From the NCBI RefSeq assembly GCF_001650025.1, contig NZ_LVVY01000062.1:1-64000 (forward strand): a stretch of 64,000 bases of DNA, given 5' to 3'. The translations under genes were made by a program, and so were the position numbers. Of this stretch, positions 54,867 to 63,163 are shown piece by piece; position 1 is the stretch's first letter, and the number at the start of each line of letters is the position of its first letter. The DNA comes from Devosia elaeis. GTDB taxonomy: Bacteria > Pseudomonadota > Alphaproteobacteria > Rhizobiales > Devosiaceae. The notes beneath the pieces were generated by a model. The model made no database searches and was not told the origin of the DNA. It saw nothing but the letters and a program-made list of their open reading frames with translations.

Positions 54867-54902
54867 CTGTAGCCGGGCGCGCCTGGCTACAGCCATTTTT
54901 TA
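54867..54902 (+). terminator. Intrinsic terminator after the TRAP operon
   Basis: Arms CTGTAGCC (54867-54874) and GGCTACAG (54885-54892) flank a GC-rich loop and are followed by CCA and a run of six T. It ends the DUF1330-TRAP operon. The next gene has its own start 11 bp downstream. Confidence 0.88.
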
Positions 54903-54913
54903 AAGAGTTTCTC

Positions 54914-55912
54914 ATGCGGTTGATCCAGTTTAGCGCCCCCGGCGGGTCGCGCCATGTCGGCATCGTCGACGGTGACCAAATCCATCAGGTTCGGGAGGTG
55001 GAAAGCGTCCGGGAGGTGGCCCTGATGGCCGTGGCCCGGGGGACGAAGATCGAAGACGAAATCCTGCGCCTGGGATCGGGCCAAAGCCACGATTATGCGA
55101 CGCTGCTCGCGACGGGGAAGGTCTTGCCGCCGATCGACCATCCGGACGCCGCGCACACGATCATTGCCGGCACCGGCCTGACCCATATCGGCAGCGCGGC
55201 TTCCCGCTCGGCCATGCACGACACCGCCCAGAACGCGGCGGAGACGGACATGAACGACACCATGCGCATGTTCAAATGGGGCCTGGACGGCGGACGCCCT
55301 GCCGAGGGGCGCGCCGGGGTGCAGCCGGAATGGTTCTACAAGGGCGATGGATCGATGGTGGCCTCGCCGGGTGCCGATTTGCTGGCGCCGGACTTCAGCA
55401 TCGATGTGGGCGAGGAGCCCGAGATCGTCGGCCTCTACATGATCGGCAAGGACAATCGCCCCTATAGGCTGGGCTACGCGATCGGGAACGAAGTGACCGA
55501 CCACGTGATGGAGAAGCAGAACTATCTCTATCTGGCGCATGCCAAACTGCGCCAATGCTCATTCGGCCCCGAGCTCTTTCTCGGCGATTTGCCGGCCAGC
55601 GTGGAGGGGCGGGCGCGCATCCTCCGCGCGGGAGAAACGATCTGGGAAAAGCCCTTTCCCACCGGCGAAGAGAACATGTCCCACTCGATCGCCAATATCG
55701 AGTTCCACCATTTCAAGTACAATCATTTCCTGCGCGCCGGCGACGTGCATGTCATCTTCATGGGCACCTCGGTCGCGTCCTTCGCTGATGGCGTGAAGAC
55801 CCAGCCGGGGGATGTCTTCGAGATCGACATCCCGCTTTTCGGCCGGCCGCTGACAAACACGGTGCGATTGGTGGAAACCCGGACCAGCCCGGGCGGCATC
55901 CGGCAGCTCTGA
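54914..55912 (+). CDS. AraD1/GguC-family protein (FAH superfamily)
   Basis: The 332-residue protein has the MRLIQFSAPGGSRHVGIVDG start and an FAH-fold region with QPEWFYKGDGSMVASPGADL, a GEEPEIVGLYMIG metal-site segment and IVFMGTSVAS-like strand (VIFMGTSVASFADG). The Agrobacterium GguC and AraD1 proteins act on 2-keto-3-deoxy sugar acids; the substrate here is not known. It is separated from dctP by a terminator but on the same strand. It converges with the SDR gene. Confidence 0.85.
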   Translation: MRLIQFSAPGGSRHVGIVDGDQIHQVREVESVREVALMAVARGTKIEDEILRLGSGQSHDYATLLATGKVLPPIDHPDAAHTIIAGTGLTHIGSAASRSAMHDTAQNAAETDMNDTMRMFKWGLDGGRPAEGRAGVQPEWFYKGDGSMVASPGADLLAPDFSIDVGEEPEIVGLYMIGKDNRPYRLGYAIGNEVTDHVMEKQNYLYLAHAKLRQCSFGPELFLGDLPASVEGRARILRAGETIWEKPFPTGEENMSHSIANIEFHHFKYNHFLRAGDVHVIFMGTSVASFADGVKTQPGDVFEIDIPLFGRPLTNTVRLVETRTSPGGIRQL

Positions 55913-55924
55913 TCCTGCGGCCTC

Positions 55925-55961
55925 CTAAAAACCGCCCGGCTGGCATTGCCCGGCCGGGCGG
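55925..55961 (-). terminator. Terminator of the ADH-SDR unit
   Basis: Reading minus, CCGCCCGG and CCGGGCGG pair around a loop, then a T-run (TTTTT) and AGG. It lies 9 bp after the SDR stop and near the end of the convergent AraD1 gene, so it may serve both. Confidence 0.7.
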
Positions 55962-55969
55962 ATGATGCG

Positions 55970-56716
55970 CTAGAGACCGCCTGAAACGGTGAGCAATGTG
56001 CCCGTGACAAAGCCGGAGCCGGGCGAGGCCAGCCATAGGGCCGCCCTTGCGATGTCGTCCGGCTCGGCGATCCGCCCCATGGGGGTGATCGCCGCGATCC
56101 GGGCCGGGCGATCCGGATTGCCGCCTTGGCTATGTATGCGCGTATTGGTGGTGCCCACGCGAATGGCGTTGACCCGGATGCCTTCCGGCGCGAGCTCCTT
56201 GCCTGTGCCGAAGGTTATCGATTCAACGGCGCCCTTGGTGGCGGCGTAGTGAATATATTCGTTGGGGCTGCCGAGCGCGGCGGCCAGGGACGACATGTTC
56301 ACGATCGATCCGCCCGTACCACCACTCTTCGTGGACATCCTCACGGCCGCCTGCTGGATGCAATAGACCAGCCCGAAGACATTGACCTGGAATGTCTTTT
56401 CAAGCGTGGCGGGATCGAGATCGACCAGCTTGCCGGCCTTGCCGATCAGGCCGGCATTGTTGATCAGGCAGGACACGCGCCCAAGCCCGGTGTCGCATTG
56501 TTCAAACAATCCCTGCACGTCGGCGCGGTCGCCCACATCGCCCTGAACGGCGATGGCCCGGGCTCCATTGGCCTCACAGGCGGCGACGACCCCGGCGGCC
56601 GCCGCGTGATCGGACAGGTAATTGATGCATATGTCATAGCCTTGGGCCGAAAAGAGCCTGGCGGTTGCGGCGCCAATGCCGTGGCTGGCGCCGGTAACAA
56701 TGCAGATGGGCCTCAA
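55970..56716 (-). CDS. Short-chain dehydrogenase/reductase
   Basis: The 248-residue classical SDR has the NAD(P) loop TGASHGIGAATARLF, NNAG, the catalytic S-N...YxxxK (Ser in VNMSSLAAALG, YIHYAATKGAVE) and a C-terminal helix. The TTG at 56716 is the start: AGGGGA lies seven bases upstream and no ATG is near. It follows the iron-type alcohol dehydrogenase by 10 bp. It may oxidise a hydroxy acid or sugar alcohol in the same pathway. Confidence 0.9.
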   Translation of the reverse strand: MRPICIVTGASHGIGAATARLFSAQGYDICINYLSDHAAAAGVVAACEANGARAIAVQGDVGDRADVQGLFEQCDTGLGRVSCLINNAGLIGKAGKLVDLDPATLEKTFQVNVFGLVYCIQQAAVRMSTKSGGTGGSIVNMSSLAAALGSPNEYIHYAATKGAVESITFGTGKELAPEGIRVNAIRVGTTNTRIHSQGGNPDRPARIAAITPMGRIAEPDDIARAALWLASPGSGFVTGTLLTVSGGL

Positions 56717-56726
56717 TGCTCGTCCC

Positions 56727-57854
56727 CTAATAGACTGCTTCGATGATCTGGGCGTATTCGGCGGCCGATAGCGCCCGCGGATTGGTCGCGTGGCTGTGGT
56801 CCGCAATCGCCCGCTCGCAGATCCAGGGGATGATGTCCCGCGTCACGCCGAGCTCGGACAATCTGGCGCCGATGCCGAGCCTGGCGTTCAGGTTTTCGAG
56901 GTTGTCGGCCAGGGAGCCCCTGGGCAGGCCGACCAGATCCTCCAATTGCGCGACCTTGCGGGCGGCGGATTCTATCTCGCAGTTCCAGCGGAGCACTACC
57001 GGCATGAGAATGGCGTTCAGCATGCCGTGGTGGAGCTTCAGCTCCTTCAGGCCGCCAAGCGCGTGGCTGAGGGCGTGGACGGCACCCAATCCCTTCTGAA
57101 AGGTCATGCCGCCTTCCAGGGCGCCCATCATCAGTTCGGTTCTTGCCAGGAGGTTGGCGGGCTCCTCGAAAGCGACGGGCAATGCCGCCCAGATGCGCTG
57201 GAACCCGTCCCGGGCAATCGCCTCTGCCGGCGGATTGTAGCGCGGCGACAGCAGGCTCTCGATGCAATGCGACAGGGCATCGAGACCCGTTGCGGCGGTC
57301 AGGGCCGGCGGCAGGCCGGTCGTCAGCTCGGGGTCGCAGATCGCGCGCCTGGGAATGAGATGCGGACTGATGAAGCCAAGCTTGCGCCCATCTTCGAGGG
57401 TGAGCAGGGCCGCGCGGCCGACCTCCGAGCCCGTGCCCGCAGTGGTGGGGACGGCGACGAGAGGCGCCACGTTCTGCGTGATGCGGGCGATGCCGCCCTC
57501 TATGGCCGCATATTGCTCCAGCGGCCCGTCATGGGTGGCAAGAAGCGTAATCCCCTTGGCCAAATCCAGCGGCGAGCCGCCGCCAATGGCCACCACGCCG
57601 TCGCATCCATGCTGGCGATAGAGGCTCAAACCGGCCAATACGGCACTTTCGGTAGGGTTTGTCGGCACGTCGAGGAAGGTCGGCGCCCCGGCCAGGATTT
57701 CGAGGCCCGGCCGCTCCAGAAGGCCCGCCGCCTTGATGCCGTGATCGCTGACGAGCAGGGGGCGCGAAATGCCCAGTTGCGACAATATTTCCTTCAGAGA
57801 CCCGATGGCGCCTGCCCCAAAGTAAACCGTCGACAAGTAGCTGATTATATCCAT
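56727..57854 (-). CDS. Iron-containing alcohol dehydrogenase
   Basis: The 375-residue group III alcohol dehydrogenase has GGGSPLDLAKG, PTTAGTGSEVGRAALLT, the metal-ligand region GLDALSHCIESL and GAVHALSHALGGL with HHGMLNAILMP. The family uses Fe(II) and NAD(P) to oxidise short alcohols, lactaldehyde or maleylacetate-like compounds. The true substrate is unknown. Its promoter region contains two operator-like palindromes shared with the divergent dehydrogenase. Confidence 0.9.
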   Translation of the reverse strand: MDIISYLSTVYFGAGAIGSLKEILSQLGISRPLLVSDHGIKAAGLLERPGLEILAGAPTFLDVPTNPTESAVLAGLSLYRQHGCDGVVAIGGGSPLDLAKGITLLATHDGPLEQYAAIEGGIARITQNVAPLVAVPTTAGTGSEVGRAALLTLEDGRKLGFISPHLIPRRAICDPELTTGLPPALTAATGLDALSHCIESLLSPRYNPPAEAIARDGFQRIWAALPVAFEEPANLLARTELMMGALEGGMTFQKGLGAVHALSHALGGLKELKLHHGMLNAILMPVVLRWNCEIESAARKVAQLEDLVGLPRGSLADNLENLNARLGIGARLSELGVTRDIIPWICERAIADHSHATNPRALSAAEYAQIIEAVY

Positions 57855-57902
57855 CGGCTCCCCCTTCTAATGCCAGCTCCCACAAGCCGAATGCCCAAAT
57901 AG

Positions 57903-57917
57903 TGGACAATATGCCCA
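57903..57917. promoter_or_regulatory. IclR-type operator, left copy in the divergent region
   Basis: TGGACA-ATA-TGCCCA is a 6-3-6 dyad with the same half-sites as 51446-51460 (minus strand). It is 49 bp upstream of the alcohol dehydrogenase start. Confidence 0.65.
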
Positions 57918-58002
57918 AGTTTGGTGGAGCGTGTCAGCGTAGGCCATAGCTGTCAAGAGCGGGTTGACGCTGCCGGCCGTTCAAACTACGTTATCCACTA
58001 TA

Positions 58003-58017
58003 TAGGCAATATGCCCA
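58003..58017. promoter_or_regulatory. IclR-type operator, right copy in the divergent region
   Basis: TAGGCA-ATA-TGCCCA differs from the left copy by two bases, keeping the ATA spacer and the TGCCCA arm. It lies 76 bp upstream of the hydroxyacid dehydrogenase start. Confidence 0.62.
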
Positions 58018-58092
58018 TATGGTGGTCGATCGATCTCGATCATCGATCCACCGATGCGGCGTCGCTGTTCAATGATATAGGGGGAGGCGATT

Positions 58093-59025
58093 TTGAGCAC
58101 CATACTCATTCCCGGATGGATGCATGAGCACGCTCGCGATGTGCTCTCCCGCCGCTTCAAGCTGATCGAAATCGACCAGGCCGATGCCGTGCCGGCGCTT
58201 GCCGAAGACCAGAGGCGCGCCATCCTGGGCATTGCATGCCGGGCCGGCATCAGCGCGGAAACGATGCAGGCTTTGCCCAATCTGCAGATCATTGCGAGTT
58301 TCGGCGTCGGCTATGACATGATCGACATCGCAGGCGCGCGGGCGCGGGGTGTTGTTGTCACCAATACGCCGGACGTGCTGAACGAGGAAGTTGCCGACAC
58401 AAGCGTGGGCTTGCTGCTGAACGTCGTCCGGGACCTGTCCCGTGCGGAGGCCTATGTCCGCGCCGGCCAGTGGGAGCATGCGGACTATCCGCTGTCCCGC
58501 CTCACCCTGCGGGAGCGTGTGGTCGGCATTTACGGCATGGGCCGCATCGGCCAATGCATCGCCCGGCGGCTCGAGGCCTTTGGTGTGGGCATCTGCTATC
58601 ACAACAGACAAGAGGCCCCCGACCTGCCCTATCGCTATTTGGCCTCGCTGATGGAAATGGCGGCGCATGTGGATACGCTCATTTCCATCGTGCCCGGCAC
58701 GCCGTCCACCGCCTTGACCATCAACGGCGCGGTGCTCGCGGCGCTGGGCCCGGATGGGGTCTTCATCAATATGGGCCGCGGCAGCGTCGTGGACGAAGCG
58801 GCGCTGCTCGCCGCGCTCCGGTCCGGCACGATCGCGGCGGCCGGTCTCGACGTCTTCGCAAACGAACCTCATATCGACAAGGAACTGCTCGCGCTCCCGA
58901 ACCTCACCGTGCTGCCGCATGTCGGTTCGGCTTCGCAGCACACGCGCCGGGCGATGGGCGACCTGGTGGCCCGCAACCTCATCACCTGGTTCGAGACGGG
59001 GCGCGCCCTGACCCCGGTGTACTGA
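58093..59025 (+). CDS. D-2-hydroxyacid dehydrogenase
   Basis: The 310-residue enzyme has the NAD loop GIYGMGRIGQCIARRL, the catalytic Arg in INMGRGSVVDEAAL, a Glu in VFANEPHID and His in LPHVGSASQHTRR. These read as glyoxylate/hydroxypyruvate or phosphoglycerate-type reductases; specificity is unclear. The TTG start at 58093 has GGGGGAGGCGA upstream. It is divergent from the alcohol dehydrogenase gene with shared operators in between. Confidence 0.9.
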   Translation: MSTILIPGWMHEHARDVLSRRFKLIEIDQADAVPALAEDQRRAILGIACRAGISAETMQALPNLQIIASFGVGYDMIDIAGARARGVVVTNTPDVLNEEVADTSVGLLLNVVRDLSRAEAYVRAGQWEHADYPLSRLTLRERVVGIYGMGRIGQCIARRLEAFGVGICYHNRQEAPDLPYRYLASLMEMAAHVDTLISIVPGTPSTALTINGAVLAALGPDGVFINMGRGSVVDEAALLAALRSGTIAAAGLDVFANEPHIDKELLALPNLTVLPHVGSASQHTRRAMGDLVARNLITWFETGRALTPVY

Positions 59026-59060
59026 GGATGGTGGCGTCCGCCATGGCTCCCCTCGGCGGC

Positions 59061-59825
59061 CTATCCATGGCCCGGCCCTTGCGCGGCGCGGCGATTGAGC
59101 TCGAGCATATTGGTCATTTCGGCTTCCGCAGCCACGGGGTCGCGCCGCTTGATCGCCTCCGCCACGCCGATATGGCCGGCGCGGCTGACCGGCCCCTGAT
59201 TCTTGAACAGAACGCCGTATTCGTACGAAATCCTCAGCATGGTCAGGAATATCGGGCGCAATTGGCGCATCAACAGATTTCCGGTGGCGTCCAATATGGT
59301 GGCGTGGAAGGCGCAATCGGCTGCGAAAAGATCGTCCACCGCGCCATCTTCCGGATGCATGGCATAGGCCGCCTCCAGGATGGCCGCGACCTGTTCGCCG
59401 GTCGCCCGCTCCGCCGCCAGGGCGGCGGCTTTCGGCTCGATGATGCTGCGCAGTTCCGTGGTTTCGGCGAACATGAGCTGCAATCGGGGATGGCTCGGAT
59501 CGTGCCAGGCGGCGACATCCGCATCGAGCAGGTTCCATTCCTCCACCGGCCGCACCCGGGTCCCGTAGCGGCGGGCCGTGCGCACCATGCCCTTGCCCGA
59601 CAACACCTTGATGGCATCGCGAACCGTGGCCCGGCTGACCCCCAGGGAACAGGCCAGTTCCGGTTCCGTTGGCATCACCGTTTCGGGGCGATAGGTGTCA
59701 TTGGCGATGCGGCGGCCGAGAACGTCCACCGCGATCCTGGTGGCGCCTGCCGGCAGGGCGGCGCCGAGATTGGCCGGAAGCGCCAGAGCCGGCGTCCTGG
59801 GCCGCGATGGGCTCGCATCGTTCAT
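59061..59825 (-). CDS. FCD-domain GntR-family regulator (FadR subfamily)
   Basis: The 254-residue protein has an N-terminal GntR winged helix (PTEPELACSLGVSRATVRDA, KVLSGKGMVRTARRYGTRVR). An FCD domain follows, with the metal-binding DADCAFHATIL-type motif (AADCAFHATILDATGNLL) and a histidine near the C-terminus. The ligand is probably a small carboxylate. It is convergent with the hydroxyacid dehydrogenase gene (gap 35 bp) and divergent from the response regulator gene. Confidence 0.9.
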   Translation of the reverse strand: MNDASPSRPRTPALALPANLGAALPAGATRIAVDVLGRRIANDTYRPETVMPTEPELACSLGVSRATVRDAIKVLSGKGMVRTARRYGTRVRPVEEWNLLDADVAAWHDPSHPRLQLMFAETTELRSIIEPKAAALAAERATGEQVAAILEAAYAMHPEDGAVDDLFAADCAFHATILDATGNLLMRQLRPIFLTMLRISYEYGVLFKNQGPVSRAGHIGVAEAIKRRDPVAAEAEMTNMLELNRRAAQGPGHG

Positions 59826-59940
59826 TGTCGATCTTTACATCTGATCTAAGGGGCTGCACATTGTCCCATGTCCTCACCCTTTGTCCGTGGCGTCAACGGC
59901 AAAAGAGACCTCAGAGGCGACGCCTTGGTAAGCCGGTTCC

Positions 59941-60672
59941 ATGACGAACGTGTCTGACACCATACTTATCGCCGAGGATGATCCCGTCTATCGCTCCTTC
60001 ATCAGGCAGGCGATCGCGGAGAGCGACCTCTGCGGGCTCAATGTCGAAGAGGCGACCGATGGCGGTGCGGCGGTGCGGCTGGCCAAGCAATTGCGGGCCA
60101 AGTTCGTCGTCCTGGACCTGCAGATGCCGGTTCTGTCCGGCGTGGAGGCCGCCCGGCAAATCTGGTCCTTCGAGCCGCGCACCAGCATCCTGTTCTGGTC
60201 CAATTTCGCCGACGAATCCTATGTCCGGGGCCTGGCGCGGATCGTGCCGACCGAGGCGAGCTATGGTTACCTGCTCAAGTCGTCGTTTTCCTCGCGCCTT
60301 CGCGGAGCCCTGGAAGGCGTCTTTCTCGACGGCCAATGCATAATCGACCGGGAAATCCGGGGCATCCAGGCGCGGGCGGAGAAGTGGAACGAGACATTGA
60401 GCAATGCCGAATATGACATGCTCGTGGACATTTCGCTCGGCCTGACCGACCTGGCCATCGCCGGGCGGCACGGCCTTTCCACCCGAGGCGTCCAGAGCCG
60501 GCTGCAAAAGCTCTATACCAAGCTGGGCGTCAATATCCCGGAAACGGGGGGCGGGGACGCCATCTTCAATCCCAGGTCCAGGGCCGTCTGCGTGGCCGTG
60601 CTCCGCGGCATCATCAATGCCGAACTGATCGGCCGGCTGCGTCAGCAGGAAGCGGCTGGCGCCGAGCCATGA
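59941..60672 (+). CDS. NarL-type response regulator without a nearby kinase
   Basis: The 243-residue protein has a receiver domain with IAEDDPVYR, phosphoacceptor Asp59 (FVVLDLQMP) and Lys in GYLLKSSF. A C-terminal LuxR-type helix-turn-helix follows (LSNAEYDMLVDISLGLTDLA, LSTRGVQSRLQKLYTKLGV). No sensor kinase gene is visible in the window. It lies upstream of the tautomerase-lactonase-ABC operon and may regulate it. Confidence 0.87.
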   Translation: MTNVSDTILIAEDDPVYRSFIRQAIAESDLCGLNVEEATDGGAAVRLAKQLRAKFVVLDLQMPVLSGVEAARQIWSFEPRTSILFWSNFADESYVRGLARIVPTEASYGYLLKSSFSSRLRGALEGVFLDGQCIIDREIRGIQARAEKWNETLSNAEYDMLVDISLGLTDLAIAGRHGLSTRGVQSRLQKLYTKLGVNIPETGGGDAIFNPRSRAVCVAVLRGIINAELIGRLRQQEAAGAEP

Positions 60673-60771
60673 CCCATACTGTGGAAACCCGCACTTCCAG
60701 ACCGCGCCACTGCGCTTCTTTGCAGCGGGGGCGCCTGCCTATCCTCCCCTGTAACTGGAGGAAAGATCGAA

Positions 60772-60975
60772 ATGCCATACATACATATCGACTGGGTCTC
60801 GGGGCAGGGCGATGAGCGTCGCGACGAAGTGGCCAAGCGCGTGACCCACGCCGTCAATGAAATTACCGGTATCGCGCTGACGGACATCTGGGTGGTGTTC
60901 CGGGATATCGAAGCGAAGGAGTGGTATGTCGGTGACCGCTCCGTGGCCGACAGGCGCGCGGGGAAGACCGGATGA
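60772..60975 (+). CDS. 4-oxalocrotonate tautomerase-family protein
   Basis: The 67-residue protein begins MPYIHIDWVS. The proline after the initiator methionine is the catalytic base of the family, and an Arg follows in VFRDIEAKEW. It is a small cytosolic enol-keto tautomerase for an unidentified oxo-acid. TGGAGGAAAGATCGAA is the ribosome site. Its stop overlaps the next start by 4 nt (ATGA). Confidence 0.85.
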   Translation: MPYIHIDWVSGQGDERRDEVAKRVTHAVNEITGIALTDIWVVFRDIEAKEWYVGDRSVADRRAGKTG

Positions 60976-61862
60976 GCATTATCGTCCGCGATGCCGGCAT
61001 GGAGCGGATCGTTTCCGCAGAAGCGGAGGTGGTGCAAGTGGCCACCGGCTTTCTGTTCACCGAGGGTGCCCTCTGGCACCCTCGCGAGCAGTTCCTGTTG
61101 TTCTCGGACATGCCCGGGGATGTCATCCGCCGCTGGGACGAGAAAAACGGTGTCCAGGTGTTCCGCCGGCCCAGCCAGATGTCCAACGGCCTGACCTATG
61201 ATCGGCAGGGGCGCCTGCTGGCCTGCCATCACGCGACCTCAAGCGTCACGCGCACGGAAGCCGATGGCACCATCACGACGCTGGCCACCCATTACGGGGG
61301 GCGCGCGCTCAACAGCCCCAACGACATCGTCGTGAAGAGCGATGGCAGCATCTATTTTTCCGATCCCAGTTTCGGACGCATGGAATTCTATGGCGTCCCG
61401 CGCGAGCAGGAGCTGGATTTCCGCGGCGTGTTCCGCCTCGGTCCGGATGGCGAGCTGACGCTTCTGGCCGATGATTTCAGCCAGCCCAACGGCCTCTGCT
61501 TCTCGCTCGACGAGCAATTGCTCTATGTCAACGACACCGAGCGCGGGCACATTCGCGTCTTCGACGTGATGGCTGACGGCACGATGGGCAATGGCCGGCT
61601 CTTTGCCAGCACGCGCGGCGACGAGCCCGGCGCGCCAGACGGCATGAAGATCGACAGCCAGGGCAATCTCTATTCCTGCGGGCCAGGCGGCATACACGTC
61701 TTCGCCCCCGGCGGAGAATGGCTCGGCGTCATTCGCATACCGGAAGTCTGCGCGAATTTCACATGGGGAGGTCCCGCGCTGCAGACGCTTTTCGTCACTG
61801 CCAGCACTTCGCTCTATGCGGTCGAAGTGCGCGTGCCGGGGCGAGCCGTCTTCCAAGCTTAG
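60972..61862 (+). CDS. SMP-30/gluconolactonase-family lactonase
   Basis: The 296-residue six-bladed propeller has the metal ligands Glu in FTEGALWHP, Asn in NSPNDIVVKSDG and Asp in PDGMKIDSQG, with FSDPSFG typical of gluconolactonases. It hydrolyses a sugar or aldonolactone; substrate undetermined. No signal peptide is visible. Overlaps the tautomerase stop by 4 nt and is followed by the ABC binding protein gene after 24 bp. Confidence 0.9.
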   Translation: MSIIVRDAGMERIVSAEAEVVQVATGFLFTEGALWHPREQFLLFSDMPGDVIRRWDEKNGVQVFRRPSQMSNGLTYDRQGRLLACHHATSSVTRTEADGTITTLATHYGGRALNSPNDIVVKSDGSIYFSDPSFGRMEFYGVPREQELDFRGVFRLGPDGELTLLADDFSQPNGLCFSLDEQLLYVNDTERGHIRVFDVMADGTMGNGRLFASTRGDEPGAPDGMKIDSQGNLYSCGPGGIHVFAPGGEWLGVIRIPEVCANFTWGGPALQTLFVTASTSLYAVEVRVPGRAVFQA

Positions 61863-61886
61863 AACAGGTCATAGGGAGGATACATC

Positions 61887-63083
61887 GTGACCAAATCTTA
61901 TAATGCATTGCTGCTTTTGGGCGTGACGCTTCTGGCGAGCACCGTGGCCGGATCGGCCCTGGCGCAGGAGGGAGAGCCGATCAGGGTCGGCGTGGCCTTC
62001 CCGCAAACCGGCGCCGGCGCCTCCCAGGGCTCCGACACGGCGCTGGGCATCGAGATGGCCATCGACGAGATCAATGCCAATGGCGGCCTGCTCGGTCGTC
62101 CGGTGGAAATGTTCTGGCGTGATTCCAAGGGCACGCCGGCCGATGCGACCATCGCCGCGCGGGATCTGATCACGCTGGACAATGTCGACTTTTTCCTCGG
62201 CGGCTACAATTCCGGCGAGACGCTGGCCATGTCGGAAGTCGCGCTGCAGGAAGAGGTGATCTACGTCGCCCCGGTCGGCAAGACCATCCAGCTGACCGAC
62301 AATTATCACCCCTACCAGTTCCGGATCGCCGCCAATACGAATACCGAAGGCGGTTCGGCGGCTCTTATCCTCGAGGAATTGGGGGCGCAGAAAATCTGCA
62401 CCATCCTGTTCGACTATGCCTATGGGCACGACCTGCTCAAGGGCTTCGAGAAGGCGCTGGAAAGCGCTGGCTCCGACGCCGAGATCGTTACCCAGGTCTG
62501 GCCGGCGCTCGGCGTCTCCGACTACACGCCCTATATCGGGGAAGTGCTCAATTCCGATTGCGACGGGGTGTTCTCGGGCATCTGGAGCGGCGAGTTCCTG
62601 GCCTTCGCCAAGCAGGCCTCCTCGTTCGGCCTGTTCGACATGGGCAAGCATTGGGCGGCGGCCGGCGAGGTGGGCTCCCAGGACATCATGGAACAGCTTG
62701 GCGCCGACATGCCGAACGGCATTTGGACCAATTCCTACGAGGTCTGGTACTATCCCGATACGCCCGAGCACAATGCCTACCTCGAAAAGGTGCGCGAGCT
62801 GACCGGGAGCGAGCATCCCAATCCCTGGCCGAGCGTGGGCTATATCGGCATGCAGGCGCTGGCCGCCGGCATCGAGGCTGCCGGCAGCACCGAAACCGAC
62901 GCCGTGATCGCGGCGATGGAAGGGCTGTCCTTCGCCTCCCTGGTCGGAGAGCTGACGATCGGCGGCGAGGGCGACCACCAGGCCAATCGCGGCCAGTACT
63001 GGGGCGTCACCGCCGATAGCGAGCATCCGTTCAAGGTGCTTGACGAGGTGCGCTACGTCCCTGCCGACGACATCATGCATTGA
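61887..63083 (+). CDS. Branched-chain-type ABC transporter substrate-binding protein
   Basis: The 398-residue protein starts at GTG 61887 (GGGAGGATACATC upstream). It has a signal peptide ending SALAQ and a type I periplasmic binding fold (IRVGVAFPQTGAGASQGSDT, AIDEINANGGLLGRPVEMFW, FFLGGYNSGETLAMSEVALQ). It probably binds an amino acid, amide or short carboxylate. It is the third gene of the tautomerase-lactonase operon, followed by its permease gene. Confidence 0.92.
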   Translation: MTKSYNALLLLGVTLLASTVAGSALAQEGEPIRVGVAFPQTGAGASQGSDTALGIEMAIDEINANGGLLGRPVEMFWRDSKGTPADATIAARDLITLDNVDFFLGGYNSGETLAMSEVALQEEVIYVAPVGKTIQLTDNYHPYQFRIAANTNTEGGSAALILEELGAQKICTILFDYAYGHDLLKGFEKALESAGSDAEIVTQVWPALGVSDYTPYIGEVLNSDCDGVFSGIWSGEFLAFAKQASSFGLFDMGKHWAAAGEVGSQDIMEQLGADMPNGIWTNSYEVWYYPDTPEHNAYLEKVRELTGSEHPNPWPSVGYIGMQALAAGIEAAGSTETDAVIAAMEGLSFASLVGELTIGGEGDHQANRGQYWGVTADSEHPFKVLDEVRYVPADDIMH

Positions 63084-63163
63084 TCTGACCGCATGACGTC
63101 CGTGGCGCCCCGGGCCGTGGCGCCACGGGCTATTGTCCATGCAGGCCCAGCGAGGGAGCCACA

